Part shown: piece after piece, positions 16,468 to 24,310 of the stretch
Layout of the letters: every line of letters begins with the position of its first letter
Position numbering within the stretch: the first letter of the stretch is position 1
NCBI RefSeq assembly: GCF_034008635.1
Contig: NZ_CP125378.1
Coordinates: forward strand, 1,664,001-1,728,000
Direction of reading: 5' to 3'
Length of the DNA: 64,000 nucleotides
DNA from: Pseudomonas sp. P8_229
GTDB lineage: Bacteria > Pseudomonadota > Gammaproteobacteria > Pseudomonadales > Pseudomonadaceae
The notes under the pieces: generated by a model
The model's database searches: none
What the model was told of the DNA's origin: nothing
The model's input: only the letters and a program-made list of their open reading frames with translations
Program-made: the position numbers and the translations under genes

Positions 16468-18990
16468 TCAACCCGCGGTCTCTGCCTTGTGGGTGGCCTC
16501 GGCCAACGTATCCGGCGAGCAGCGCAGATCACCGATCATCAGCACGTTGTTTTCACTGCGGTGCTTTTCAGTGTCGAGCCGGAACTGGCACAGCAACTGG
16601 TCGGCATAACGCACCTCCAGGGTTGGTGAGCCGGCGTGCATTTCCATCGAGAAAAACCCGTCGACTTCACTGACCCCGCGACTGGCGTGATTGATCACGT
16701 GGTGGCCCTTGAGCGGCCGGCCTTGCGGATCGAGCAGGCGTCCGAGCACGGTCACGGTTTGCATCACCCGCACCTTGCGGTATTCCACGCCGCCCTTGTT
16801 CAGGTGATAGCGGGTACGGGACGGTTCGATGTTGGCTGCCGGTACATGATTGCCTTCGAAGTCGAAGCTCACCGAGCTGTTCCTGTAGGCCGTGAGCGGG
16901 ATGAAATTGCGCCCCGGACGCAACGCTGCGCTGCCGCCGCTGAGGTCGTCGGCGCGCAAGGCAATGTCAGCGATATCCGATTCGACATCGACGATCATTC
17001 CGGCGCCGCGACCCTGATGCTGACTGGTCATGACCAGCCGTTGACCACCGACGATCACGCTGCTGTCGAGGTTCACGCCACCGGTGAAGTTGCCGTTATA
17101 GGACGAGCGCTGCGCGAAGCCGTCGCCATTGACCCAGTCGGTGCGAAAGTTGGCCAGGCTCGCCAGACCGACGCCGTAGGTGTCGGTCAGCGCCGTGACC
17201 GAGACGCTCTGCAGAATGTGATCCTGCAGGTCTTTGCGATAACCGATCGAGCCATTGTTGTCGCGCCCGCCATCACGTGCGGTACGGCTGCCAATGCTGC
17301 CGGAGACCTGCTGGCCGGGACCGCCCAGCGCCATGTTGATGCTCAGGTCGACCCCGCGATTACGTGCATCACCACTGCTGTAGCTGCCGGGACGATCGAA
17401 CAGTGACAGCCGCCAGTTGGCGTCACTGCCGAACAGCTCGGTGCGTTGTGTCCAGCCCAGGTCCATGCCCACGCCTTCGACATTGCCCTCGCTGTGCGAG
17501 ACCCGTGCGCTCAGCGAGTTCTTGCGGCTGATGCGGTGGTTGAGCGCCAGCGACGAATTGCTGGTCTCGCCGGTGAAGACGTTGCGTTGGCGCACGCGGG
17601 TGCCGTCGGGCAGCGTGTCGTAGGTGTTGCGGGTGTCGAGCCAGCTGCGGTTGTGGCTGACCACCAGACTGCCGGCGCCGTAGTTGTACAAGCCCTGCAC
17701 ATCGGCCCCGGTGCCGTGATCCTCGGTCTGATACAGGTTGGCGTAGAGGCTGATGCTGTCGGCCAGGCTCCAGTCGATCGAGCTGCCGTACTGCAAGGTG
17801 TTGCGCACCTGGCGTGCCGACAATCCGAGGATCACCCGTGGGTGCAACAGGTAGTTGATCGCCGCACCGGTGGTGAAATCACCGCTGTCCTGTTCGTCCC
17901 AGTTGCTGAGCAACTTGCTTTCCTGACCGGCGAAAACGTTATAGCGCCAGCGCTCGTCGAGGTTGCGCCAGTTGACCGGCTTGTAGACCAGTTCCTGAGT
18001 AGTCGAAGTGGTCTGGCCATCCTCGATCAGGCGCACTTCGACCTCATAGATGCCGCCGGGCAAGGGCCGGGTGTCGAGGGTCTGCAAACCGGCAGGCACT
18101 GCCTGGGTGTTGATCAGCAAGCCATCGCGGTAGATCTCCACCGACGCCTGCCGGTTGGCCGTGACAAATATCGGGTAGACGCTGGGTCGCGGACTGTCGA
18201 CGGCCAAGCTGTCGGAGCTGCCGTACATCACGCCCACCGCCGTGTCGGGGCTGGTGCCGAACGAACGGGGCTGACGGGTCAAGCCTTCGGAATTGGGGGT
18301 GAAATAGCCCAGGCGGAAAAAACTGCCCTGCAGTTCGCGCTGGGTATAGAGCTCGTGCACCGCATGATAGGTCTGGGTGTCCGGCCCGCCGAGACGCGCC
18401 AGCTGCATATTGAAGGACTGGCTCCAGTGACCGAGGCTGGCACTGGCCTCCAGACCGAAACGCCCGCCCAGATCCTGATTCTGGCCACCATTGAGGTTCA
18501 GTTGATTGCGCAGCATCAGGCCATTGCTGCCGCCTTCGGGTTGCTCATGGAAGCGTTGGGTTTGCGGATCGCGTTCGGCGTTTTCAGTGACGATCGACAG
18601 CAGCGAGCTTTCCAGGTTGTAGTGCACCGCCAGCAGTTGCTCGGGGCATTGTCCGCTGCAGCTCCCAAGGGCTACGCCCGGTTTGAGAATGCTGGCCCAT
18701 GTTTCGCGCTCGGCGGCGCTGAAACGGCTGTCACTGGTGTCGGTGAAATCGAGCAAGGTCACCCGGTCATCGCGTGACAACACAATCATTGCCTCGCCCA
18801 GGGGTTGTTGATCAAGTTCGACGCGAACCGCCAAAGGCACATCAAAGAAATGTTCTTCGAAGTCCGCCGGAAGACCTTTCGCCTGAGCCAGCAAACTTCG
18901 CGGGGTATTATCTACCGGAGGGGGCGCCGCCAGTACGCTGGTGCTCAAAAGCAACGCAAGCGCAGCCGCGATGGGCGTCATCGGAAACAT
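16468..18990 (-). CDS. TcfC/CfaC-like outer-membrane fimbrial usher
   Basis: An 840-residue protein with signal peptide (MFPMTPIAAALALLLSTSVLA). The N-terminal segment includes VRVELDQQPLGEAMIVLSRD. The plug/barrel region includes RPSVYPIFVTANRQASVEIY and NTQAVPAGLQTLDTRPLPGG, the E-set-like usher insert of the TcfC family. Many amphipathic strands follow, and a C-terminal carboxypeptidase-like domain (VTVLGRLLDPQGRPLKGHHV) ends with two cysteines (CQFRL, LRCSPD). It forms the pore through which subunits are assembled. It is shorter than classical FimD-type ushers, as usual for the alternate family. Confidence 0.88.
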   Translation of the reverse strand: MFPMTPIAAALALLLSTSVLAAPPPVDNTPRSLLAQAKGLPADFEEHFFDVPLAVRVELDQQPLGEAMIVLSRDDRVTLLDFTDTSDSRFSAAERETWASILKPGVALGSCSGQCPEQLLAVHYNLESSLLSIVTENAERDPQTQRFHEQPEGGSNGLMLRNQLNLNGGQNQDLGGRFGLEASASLGHWSQSFNMQLARLGGPDTQTYHAVHELYTQRELQGSFFRLGYFTPNSEGLTRQPRSFGTSPDTAVGVMYGSSDSLAVDSPRPSVYPIFVTANRQASVEIYRDGLLINTQAVPAGLQTLDTRPLPGGIYEVEVRLIEDGQTTSTTQELVYKPVNWRNLDERWRYNVFAGQESKLLSNWDEQDSGDFTTGAAINYLLHPRVILGLSARQVRNTLQYGSSIDWSLADSISLYANLYQTEDHGTGADVQGLYNYGAGSLVVSHNRSWLDTRNTYDTLPDGTRVRQRNVFTGETSNSSLALNHRISRKNSLSARVSHSEGNVEGVGMDLGWTQRTELFGSDANWRLSLFDRPGSYSSGDARNRGVDLSINMALGGPGQQVSGSIGSRTARDGGRDNNGSIGYRKDLQDHILQSVSVTALTDTYGVGLASLANFRTDWVNGDGFAQRSSYNGNFTGGVNLDSSVIVGGQRLVMTSQHQGRGAGMIVDVESDIADIALRADDLSGGSAALRPGRNFIPLTAYRNSSVSFDFEGNHVPAANIEPSRTRYHLNKGGVEYRKVRVMQTVTVLGRLLDPQGRPLKGHHVINHASRGVSEVDGFFSMEMHAGSPTLEVRYADQLLCQFRLDTEKHRSENNVLMIGDLRCSPDTLAEATHKAETAG

Positions 18991-19025
18991 GAATTAATAC
19001 TCTGATTACCGGAAAGTAAAAGCCC

Positions 19026-19077
19026 GGCCGGGCAACTTTCAAGTTGCCGGCCGGTTACGTTACTTGAACACGTAACG
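19026..19077 (-). promoter_or_regulatory. Intercistronic hairpins between major pilin and usher
   Basis: Inverted repeats GGCC-G-GGCAACTT (19026-19038) and AAGTTGCC-GGCC (19041-19052) form a 12-bp stem with one bulge. CGTTAC and GTAACG (about 19058-19077) form a second. They lie in the 107-bp spacer after the pilin gene. Such hairpins often protect pilin mRNA or attenuate transcription into the usher gene; that role is inferred here. Confidence 0.55.
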
Positions 19078-19097
19078 TCAGGTATTGCCGTTATTAC

Positions 19098-19577
19098 TCA
19101 GACCGAAGGTTCTACGACCAGCATGACCACGCCGGTGTAGTCGCCAGCTTTTGGCTTGGCGCCGCTCGCACTGATCTTGAAGGGCGCGCGGTAGCGGGTA
19201 TTGGACTCGGCCTCGCCGACCACTTCCTGGGAGGTGGTGGTCAACGTCTTGCCGTTGAGTTCGACTTTCAGGTCGATGGTGTTACTGCCACCGATAAGCT
19301 TCGGTACGCCTTCCAGACGGGCGTGAACCTTGCCGGCGGTGTGCAGCACATCGAAGTGTCCGTTGACTTCGCGCATCGAAGCGGTGGCCGGGTTGTAGCT
19401 CATGTCCTGATCCTTGTTGACCAGATCGGCATCCACCGGCACCGCATAGAAGTCATCAGCCGGTACGTGCGCCACAATACTGATGGAGTGTTTGGCTTCA
19501 GTGGCGGCAAACGCCATCGAGGCGCTCATGGCCAATACAGTCAGAGGGGCGGCAAAGGCGAGTTTCTTGAGCATCAT
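19098..19577 (-). CDS. CS1-type fimbrial major subunit (pilin)
   Basis: A 159-residue protein with signal peptide (MMLKKLAFAAPLTVLAMSAS then MAFA). The mature domain starts ATEAKHSISIVAHVPADDFY and ends GDYTGVVMLVVEPSV, the CfaB/CooA-type pilin pattern (alternating hydrophobic donor strand at the start, G-x-Y-x-G-x-V near the end). It has no cysteines, normal for this pilin class. It is the first gene of the operon and is followed by hairpins, which suits high expression of the shaft subunit. Either of two adjacent ATGs could start translation. Confidence 0.85.
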   Translation of the reverse strand: MMLKKLAFAAPLTVLAMSASMAFAATEAKHSISIVAHVPADDFYAVPVDADLVNKDQDMSYNPATASMREVNGHFDVLHTAGKVHARLEGVPKLIGGSNTIDLKVELNGKTLTTTSQEVVGEAESNTRYRAPFKISASGAKPKAGDYTGVVMLVVEPSV

Positions 19578-20041
19578 TGAATACCTGTCTTAAATAAATT
19601 AGTTGATTCATTGAAAGTTCAACGCGAGCAAAACAGTCACGAGCAGTTACTGCCCTCCGTTAACTTTCAACGCCGAGAGATGGTCAACCAATTTATCTTT
19701 AAAGTAAGCAGGCAACGTCCTGCGACCTTGTAGCCCGAACGCCATTAGATGAGAAAGAAAAAACCGCAAAAACCATGAAAGTTCCTGTCCGGCTGTAAGA
19801 TAGCGGCTACAACGCGCCAACCCGCTGACTGTACGCGCCATAACTTTGCAGCAACTTCCGTAAGACCAATACCACACTTCACCGAGAATAAAGGGCGAAA
19901 CAGAACATTAGAGAGTTAGCACTAATCTGCGCCATCGCCGCGCAATTTAATACCCGTTTTTTTTGATCATTTACCGAGGTTTTGCCGCTGCCGATTCGAT
20001 GGGTGAGATCCGCACCGTTGGTCAGGAGCCCTTGCGCACCT
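19578..20041. other. Divergent promoter region of the fimbrial operon and the PadR-type regulator
   Basis: About 460 bp without a credible gene and noticeably more AT-rich than its surroundings. It must contain the promoter of the fimbrial operon. A small hairpin GCAGG-CAACGT-CCTGC lies at 19708-19723. No recognisable operator for a fimbrial regulator was identified. Confidence 0.5.
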
Positions 20042-20059
20042 CTTAAGATATATCTTAAG
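20042..20059. promoter_or_regulatory. Perfect 18-bp palindrome, likely YqjI/PadR operator
   Basis: CTTAAGATATATCTTAAG reads identically on both strands. It lies 33 bp before the start codon of the PadR-type regulator, where it would overlap or follow the promoter. PadR-family repressors bind AT-rich palindromes like this. Autoregulation plus control of the co-transcribed reductase is the expected logic. Confidence 0.7.
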
Positions 20060-20092
20060 TTGTATCTAAACACGACGAGAGAGAACGCAAAA

Positions 20093-20668
20093 ATGAGAGA
20101 CCATCATTCCCCCCACCGCGAGCACGGTGACGGCCGCGACGGCTTCGAGAAACGCCCCGGACGCGAACGCGGTGGTCGTGGCCCACGAGTCTTCGCCCCC
20201 GGCGACCTGAAATTGCTGCTGCTGGCACTGATTGCCGAACAGCCTTGCCACGGTTATGACCTGATCCGCCAGATCGAAGGCATGTTCGATGGCGCTTACA
20301 GCCCAAGCCCCGGCGTGATTTACCCGACACTGACCTTTCTGGAAGAAAGCGATTTGATCAGCGGCGACGCCGATGCCGGCAAAAAGCGCTACAGCGCGAC
20401 TGACGCCGGTCGTTTGTCCCTAAGTGAGCAAGCCGTCGCGCTGGATGGCGTGCGCATGCGTATCGACGTCAGCAAGCGCTCGTTGCGCGGCCATGACCGG
20501 CCGCCGGAAATCCACGAAGCGGTGCACAACCTGCGCCACGCGTTGCAACTGCACCACGGGCGCTGGAGCGCCGAAGAAATCCAGCGAGTTGCCGCGCTAC
20601 TCAACGACACCGCCAAAGCCATCGTCGACGGCCCCGCCGTTCAATCTGCCCCGGAGAAAGCCGAATGA
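20093..20668 (+). CDS. yqjI: YqjI-like PadR-family metal-responsive transcriptional repressor
   Basis: A 191-residue protein. A His/Arg-rich leader (MRDHHSPHREHGDGRDG) precedes the PadR winged helix: LKLLLLALIAEQPCHGYDLI, YSPSPGVIYPTLTFLEE, and the wing GKKRYSATDAG. E. coli YqjI has the same plan, with a His/Cys-rich metal-sensing N-terminus and a PadR domain repressing yqjH in response to nickel or iron. Here the N-terminus lacks the cysteine clusters, so metal choice may differ. The start at 20093 follows GAGAGAGA; a frame open from 19982 would run through the palindromic operator. It overlaps the reductase gene by four bases (ATGA). Confidence 0.85.
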   Translation: MRDHHSPHREHGDGRDGFEKRPGRERGGRGPRVFAPGDLKLLLLALIAEQPCHGYDLIRQIEGMFDGAYSPSPGVIYPTLTFLEESDLISGDADAGKKRYSATDAGRLSLSEQAVALDGVRMRIDVSKRSLRGHDRPPEIHEAVHNLRHALQLHHGRWSAEEIQRVAALLNDTAKAIVDGPAVQSAPEKAE

Positions 20669-21453
20669 CTGCAGTCGATACCCAAACCATTCACCGCGTG
20701 ATGCACGAAATAAAACGCCGCAAGTTAGAGGTGTTGCGCGTGGTCGACCTGACCCCACGCATGCGCCGCATCACCCTCGGCGGGCCGGAACTGGCCGGGT
20801 TCATCAGCCTGGGCACGGACGATCACGTCAAGCTGCTGTTCCCGCAGAACGCCGAACAAACCGCTGCGCTGGAGACCCTGGTGCTGGGCGCTGGCAAAAG
20901 CGACGTACCGATGCCCGAGATGCGCGACTACACCCCGCGTCGTTACGACCTGGAAAAACTCGAACTGGACATCGATTTCGTCCTGCACGGCGACGGCCCT
21001 GCCTCGACCTGGGCCGAGCAGGCCCAACCCGGGCAATTTCTGCACATCGGCGGGCCGCGCGGTTCGATGATCGTGCCGGACATCTTCGACAGCTACCTGC
21101 TGATCGGCGACGAAACTGCCCTGCCCGCCATCGCCCGGCGTCTCGAAGGCCTGGCGGCCCATCGCAAGGCGCTGGTGGTGATCGAGGTAGAAAACGGTGC
21201 CGAGCAACAGGTGCTGGGGAGCGCAGCGCAGGTCAATGTGATCTGGGTGCTGCGTGAAGGCGGCAAGGACAACCTGCTGACCACCGTCAAACAGTTGCAG
21301 GTGCCCAAGGGCAATCTGTATGCGTGGGTGGCGACCGAGACCAAGGTTTCGCGGCAGATCCGCCGGGTGCTGATTGATGAGCATGGGCTGGATGAGCAGC
21401 TGATCAAAGCCGTCGGCTACTGGCGTGCCGAAGGTACTCCTGAAGAGGAATGA
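20665..21453 (+). CDS. yqjH: YqjH-like siderophore-interacting FAD-dependent ferric reductase
   Basis: A 262-residue cytoplasmic flavoprotein of the siderophore-interacting protein (SIP) family. It has the FAD-binding barrel (VVDLTPRMRRITLGGPELAG, then YTPRRYDLEKLELDIDFVLH and GPASTWAEQAQPGQFLHIGG) and the C-terminal NAD(P)H-binding SIP domain (DSYLLIGDETALPAIARRLE, ending ATETKVSRQIRRVLIDEHG and KAVGYWRAEG). These enzymes reduce ferric siderophores to release iron. Translational coupling to the YqjI-like repressor gives a self-contained metal-responsive unit. Downstream is a REP pair, then a convergent gene. Confidence 0.87.
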   Translation: MTAVDTQTIHRVMHEIKRRKLEVLRVVDLTPRMRRITLGGPELAGFISLGTDDHVKLLFPQNAEQTAALETLVLGAGKSDVPMPEMRDYTPRRYDLEKLELDIDFVLHGDGPASTWAEQAQPGQFLHIGGPRGSMIVPDIFDSYLLIGDETALPAIARRLEGLAAHRKALVVIEVENGAEQQVLGSAAQVNVIWVLREGGKDNLLTTVKQLQVPKGNLYAWVATETKVSRQIRRVLIDEHGLDEQLIKAVGYWRAEGTPEEE

Positions 21454-21464
21454 GATTCCTCCCT

Positions 21465-21551
21465 GTGGGAGCGGGCTTGCTCGCGAATACGGTGGTTCAT
21501 TCAAAAATGATGTTGACTGACCCGACGCTTTCGCGAGCAAGCCCGCTCCCG
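21465..21551. repeat. REP pair (inverted)
   Basis: GTGGGAGCGGGCTTGCTCGCGAA at the left and the complementary TTCGCGAGCAAGCCCGCTCCC at the right, about 40 bp apart, between convergent genes. Confidence 0.92.
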
Positions 21552-21559
21552 CATGGGTT

Positions 21560-22198
21560 TCAATGCCACGCTGACCGCCAGCGGTCGAGGCCGATTACCA
21601 GCAAACCAATCAGCACAAACCCCGCCAAAATCCCCCCGGCATTGATGAACACTTGTGCATAACCCAGCAGGGTCACATCAATGAACGGGTACGCATACGC
21701 GCCCAGCAGATGCCCGCGCAGCAGGGCGTAAACGAAGTACACCAGCGGATAAATCAACCACACCGGCAGGTGCCAAAGGCGCAACGTACCTTTGGGCACG
21801 CAGCACCACCAGTAGCCGAGAAACAGCAGCGGCATCACGTCGTGCAGCAATTCATCAGCGATAAACTGCCACCCCTCGGGATGCCACAAATGCCGCAGCA
21901 AAAAGCTGTAGGCCAGATTGACCACCGCGATGCTGACCGCCACCCCGCTACTGACCCAAGGCTGCAGAAACCAGCGTTGCGCAGCGGATTCGCGCCGGGT
22001 TACCGCGCAGGTCAGCACGCTCGCCACCAGGGTATTGGTCAGTACTGTGAAGTAGCTGAAGAAGCTCACCAAGCCACCCAGCAGACTGGCGTCGACACTC
22101 AGGCGCGCAAGGAAAATCAGGTACAGCTGAATGCTCAATCCGGCCCAGCCGAGGCTGGCGATGACCATGATCAGGCGTCGCCGCAAAACGGCGTCCAT
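21560..22198 (-). CDS. Pr6Pr-family integral membrane protein
   Basis: A 212-residue protein with about six membrane helices. It shows the FAR-17a/Pr6Pr-like pattern: FFSYFTVLTNTLVASVLT in helix two, LLHDVMPLLFLGYWWCCVPKG (H-D and W residues), LPVWLIYPLVYFVYALLRGH and YPFIDVTLLGYAQV. The family is widespread but has no established biochemical role, so I propose none. It lies 2 bp after the VF530-like gene on the same strand and probably forms a two-gene unit with it. It ends just inside a REP pair. Confidence 0.78.
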   Translation of the reverse strand: MDAVLRRRLIMVIASLGWAGLSIQLYLIFLARLSVDASLLGGLVSFFSYFTVLTNTLVASVLTCAVTRRESAAQRWFLQPWVSSGVAVSIAVVNLAYSFLLRHLWHPEGWQFIADELLHDVMPLLFLGYWWCCVPKGTLRLWHLPVWLIYPLVYFVYALLRGHLLGAYAYPFIDVTLLGYAQVFINAGGILAGFVLIGLLVIGLDRWRSAWH

Positions 22199-22199
22199 C

Positions 22200-22430
22200 T
22201 CAGACCGGACGCTTGGTGCGCATAAGTTTCACGTACAAACGCTCGACCTTCTCCCGTGCCCAGGGGGTTTTGCGCAGGAACGTCAGGCTCGACTTGATGC
22301 TCGGGTCGCTCTTGAAACAGCGGATATCGATGCGCTCGGCCAGCCCCGACCATTCGTAATGCGCCACCAGCGCATTGAGGATCTGTTCGAGGGTGACGCC
22401 ATGCAGCGGATCAGGAGTGTGGTCGTTCAT
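22200..22430 (-). CDS. VF530-family small DNA-binding-type protein
   Basis: A 76-residue protein, [18 protein letters not shown]..., with [20 protein letters not shown] and [15 protein letters not shown]. This is the DUF2132/VF530 pattern: short helical proteins whose structure suggested nucleic-acid binding. The ATG at 22430 is preceded by AAGG; the longer frame to 22460 is less likely. The cellular role is unknown. Confidence 0.8.
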   Translation of the reverse strand: MNDHTPDPLHGVTLEQILNALVAHYEWSGLAERIDIRCFKSDPSIKSSLTFLRKTPWAREKVERLYVKLMRTKRPV

Positions 22431-22730
22431 GCCAGGCCTTCGGATGGAGTGAAAATGCACAAGCCGCGCACCTTAGCCGAGGGGCTGTTCAGGTGGAAGG
22501 CCTTGCTTCAAATGTAGGCCAACCCAAGAAGATCGCAGCCTGCGCCCCTCCCCACAATGCGCCCGTTTGACGCACTGTTACCGATTGCGAAACGCTGCAT
22601 GTCTGCAAAAGCCCTTTGTCTTTTTGTTACAGATCATTATCCTGCCGCCCTTCAGCTGAATCGCTTCACTGTCTGCGTCAATTTGAAGCGCTCGGTTTAC
22701 CCCCAGAAAACACCAAAAAAAGACTGACCC

Positions 22731-24092
22731 ATGCCTGATTTTTCCTTCTCCCGAGACAGCGCTATCTCAGCCCTGCGCCTGATCGGTGGCTGCACCGCGC
22801 TCGGCCTCGCCACCTACGCCCAGGCGGCCCCCGCCTTCGACAGCGACTCACCGTGGATGCTCGGTGACTGGAACGGCACCCGTAACGAACTCTCGGAAAA
22901 AGGCTACGACTTCAAACTCGATTACACCGGCGAAATGGGCAGCAACCTGCACGGCGGCTACGACCACGATCGCACCGCGCGCTACAGCGACCAGTTCGGC
23001 CTGGGTACGCACCTGGACCTGCAGAAAATCCTTGGCTGGGACGATGCCGAATTTCAACTGACCCTCACCAAGCGCAGCGGCAACAACATCAGCAACGACC
23101 GGATCAACGATCCGCGCGTTGGCGGCTTCACCTCGGCGCAGGAAGTCTGGGGCCGTGGCCAGACCACGCGCCTGACACAGATGTGGTATCAGCAGAAATT
23201 CTTCGACCAGAAGCTCGACATCAAGGTCGGCCGCTTCGGTGAAGGCGAAGACTTCAACAGCTTCCCGTGCGACTTCCAGAACCTGGCGTTCTGCGGCTCG
23301 CAGGTCGGCAACTGGGTCGGCGGCATCTGGTACAACTGGCCGGTCAGCCAGTGGGCACTGCGGGTCAAATATCACCTGACGCCGGAGCTGTACGCGCAGG
23401 TCGGCGCCTACGAGCAGAACCCGTCGAACCTCGATCGCGGCAACGGCTTCAAACTCAGCGGCAGCGGCACCCAGGGCGCCGTGTTGCCGGTCGAGCTGGT
23501 CTGGACCCCCAAGCTCAATGGCCTGCCGGGCGAATACCGCGCCGGTTACTACTACAGCAGCGCCAAGGCCTCTGACGTCTATAAAGACCAGAACGGCCAG
23601 CCTGCCGCGCTGAGCGGCGAAGCCTACCGCAGCGCCTCAAGCAAGCACGGCGTGTGGTTCGGCGCCCAGCAGCAAGTCACCAGCATCGCCAGCGACCACT
23701 CGCGCGGCCTGAGCGTGTTCGCCAACGCCACGATGCACGACAAGAAAACCAACGCGATCGACAACTACGTGCAGGCCGGCGTCGTCTACAAAGGCCCGTT
23801 CGATGCCCGCGCCAAGGACGACATCGGTTTCGCCCTGGCCCGCGTGCACGTCAATCCAGCCTTTCGCAAAAACGCCGAAGCGAGCAATCAGGCCAACGCG
23901 GTCTACGACTATGACGATCCGTCCTTCCTGCCGCCGCAGGACACCGAATACAGCGCCGAACTCTATTACGGCGTGCACCTCGCCAACTGGCTGACCGTAC
24001 GCCCGAACCTGCAATACATCCGCCACCCCGGTGGCGTGAACAACGTCGACGATGCCCTGATCGGCGGGATCAAGATCCAGTCATCGTTCTAA
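22731..24092 (+). CDS. oprB: OprB-family carbohydrate-selective outer-membrane porin
   Basis: A 453-residue protein with signal peptide ending ATYAQAA. The mature N-terminus SPWMLGDWNGTRNELSEKGY is the hallmark of OprB porins, followed by a 16-strand-type barrel (QMWYQQKFFDQKLDIKVGRF, FCGSQVGNWVGGIWYNWPVS) ending in a terminal aromatic residue (IKIQSSF). It should import glucose and related sugars into the periplasm. The next gene is the membrane glucose dehydrogenase, so import and periplasmic oxidation are paired. The 300 bp upstream are AT-richer and presumably hold the promoter; no operator was recognised. Confidence 0.9.
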   Translation: MPDFSFSRDSAISALRLIGGCTALGLATYAQAAPAFDSDSPWMLGDWNGTRNELSEKGYDFKLDYTGEMGSNLHGGYDHDRTARYSDQFGLGTHLDLQKILGWDDAEFQLTLTKRSGNNISNDRINDPRVGGFTSAQEVWGRGQTTRLTQMWYQQKFFDQKLDIKVGRFGEGEDFNSFPCDFQNLAFCGSQVGNWVGGIWYNWPVSQWALRVKYHLTPELYAQVGAYEQNPSNLDRGNGFKLSGSGTQGAVLPVELVWTPKLNGLPGEYRAGYYYSSAKASDVYKDQNGQPAALSGEAYRSASSKHGVWFGAQQQVTSIASDHSRGLSVFANATMHDKKTNAIDNYVQAGVVYKGPFDARAKDDIGFALARVHVNPAFRKNAEASNQANAVYDYDDPSFLPPQDTEYSAELYYGVHLANWLTVRPNLQYIRHPGGVNNVDDALIGGIKIQSSF

Positions 24093-24112
24093 GAGCCTGG
24101 CAAATACCCACT

Positions 24113-24200
24113 GTGGGAGCGGGCTTGCTCGCGAAGGCGTCGTGTCAGTCAACACATCAGTCTTCTGACACACCGCTTTCGCGAGCAAGCCCGCTCCCAC
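24113..24200. repeat. REP pair (inverted) between oprB and gcd
   Basis: GTGGGAGCGGGCTTGCTCGCGAAGG and its complement CTTTCGCGAGCAAGCCCGCTC flank a 40-bp spacer in the 218-bp oprB-gcd gap. It may reduce read-through from oprB. Confidence 0.92.
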
Positions 24201-24310
24201 AAAAGAATTTAGTTAGCCAAACAAGTTTTATCTGAACCATGCCTGCGCCCAATCGTCATCTACAGTGACTACTGCGCGGGACTACTTGAAACGTCACGGA
24301 GAATCACATT

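Noticed and set aside
19647..19877. 76-residue minus-strand frame between the pilin and regulator genes
   Set aside because: No ribosome site, composition unlike coding DNA, and it overlaps the AT-rich promoter region.
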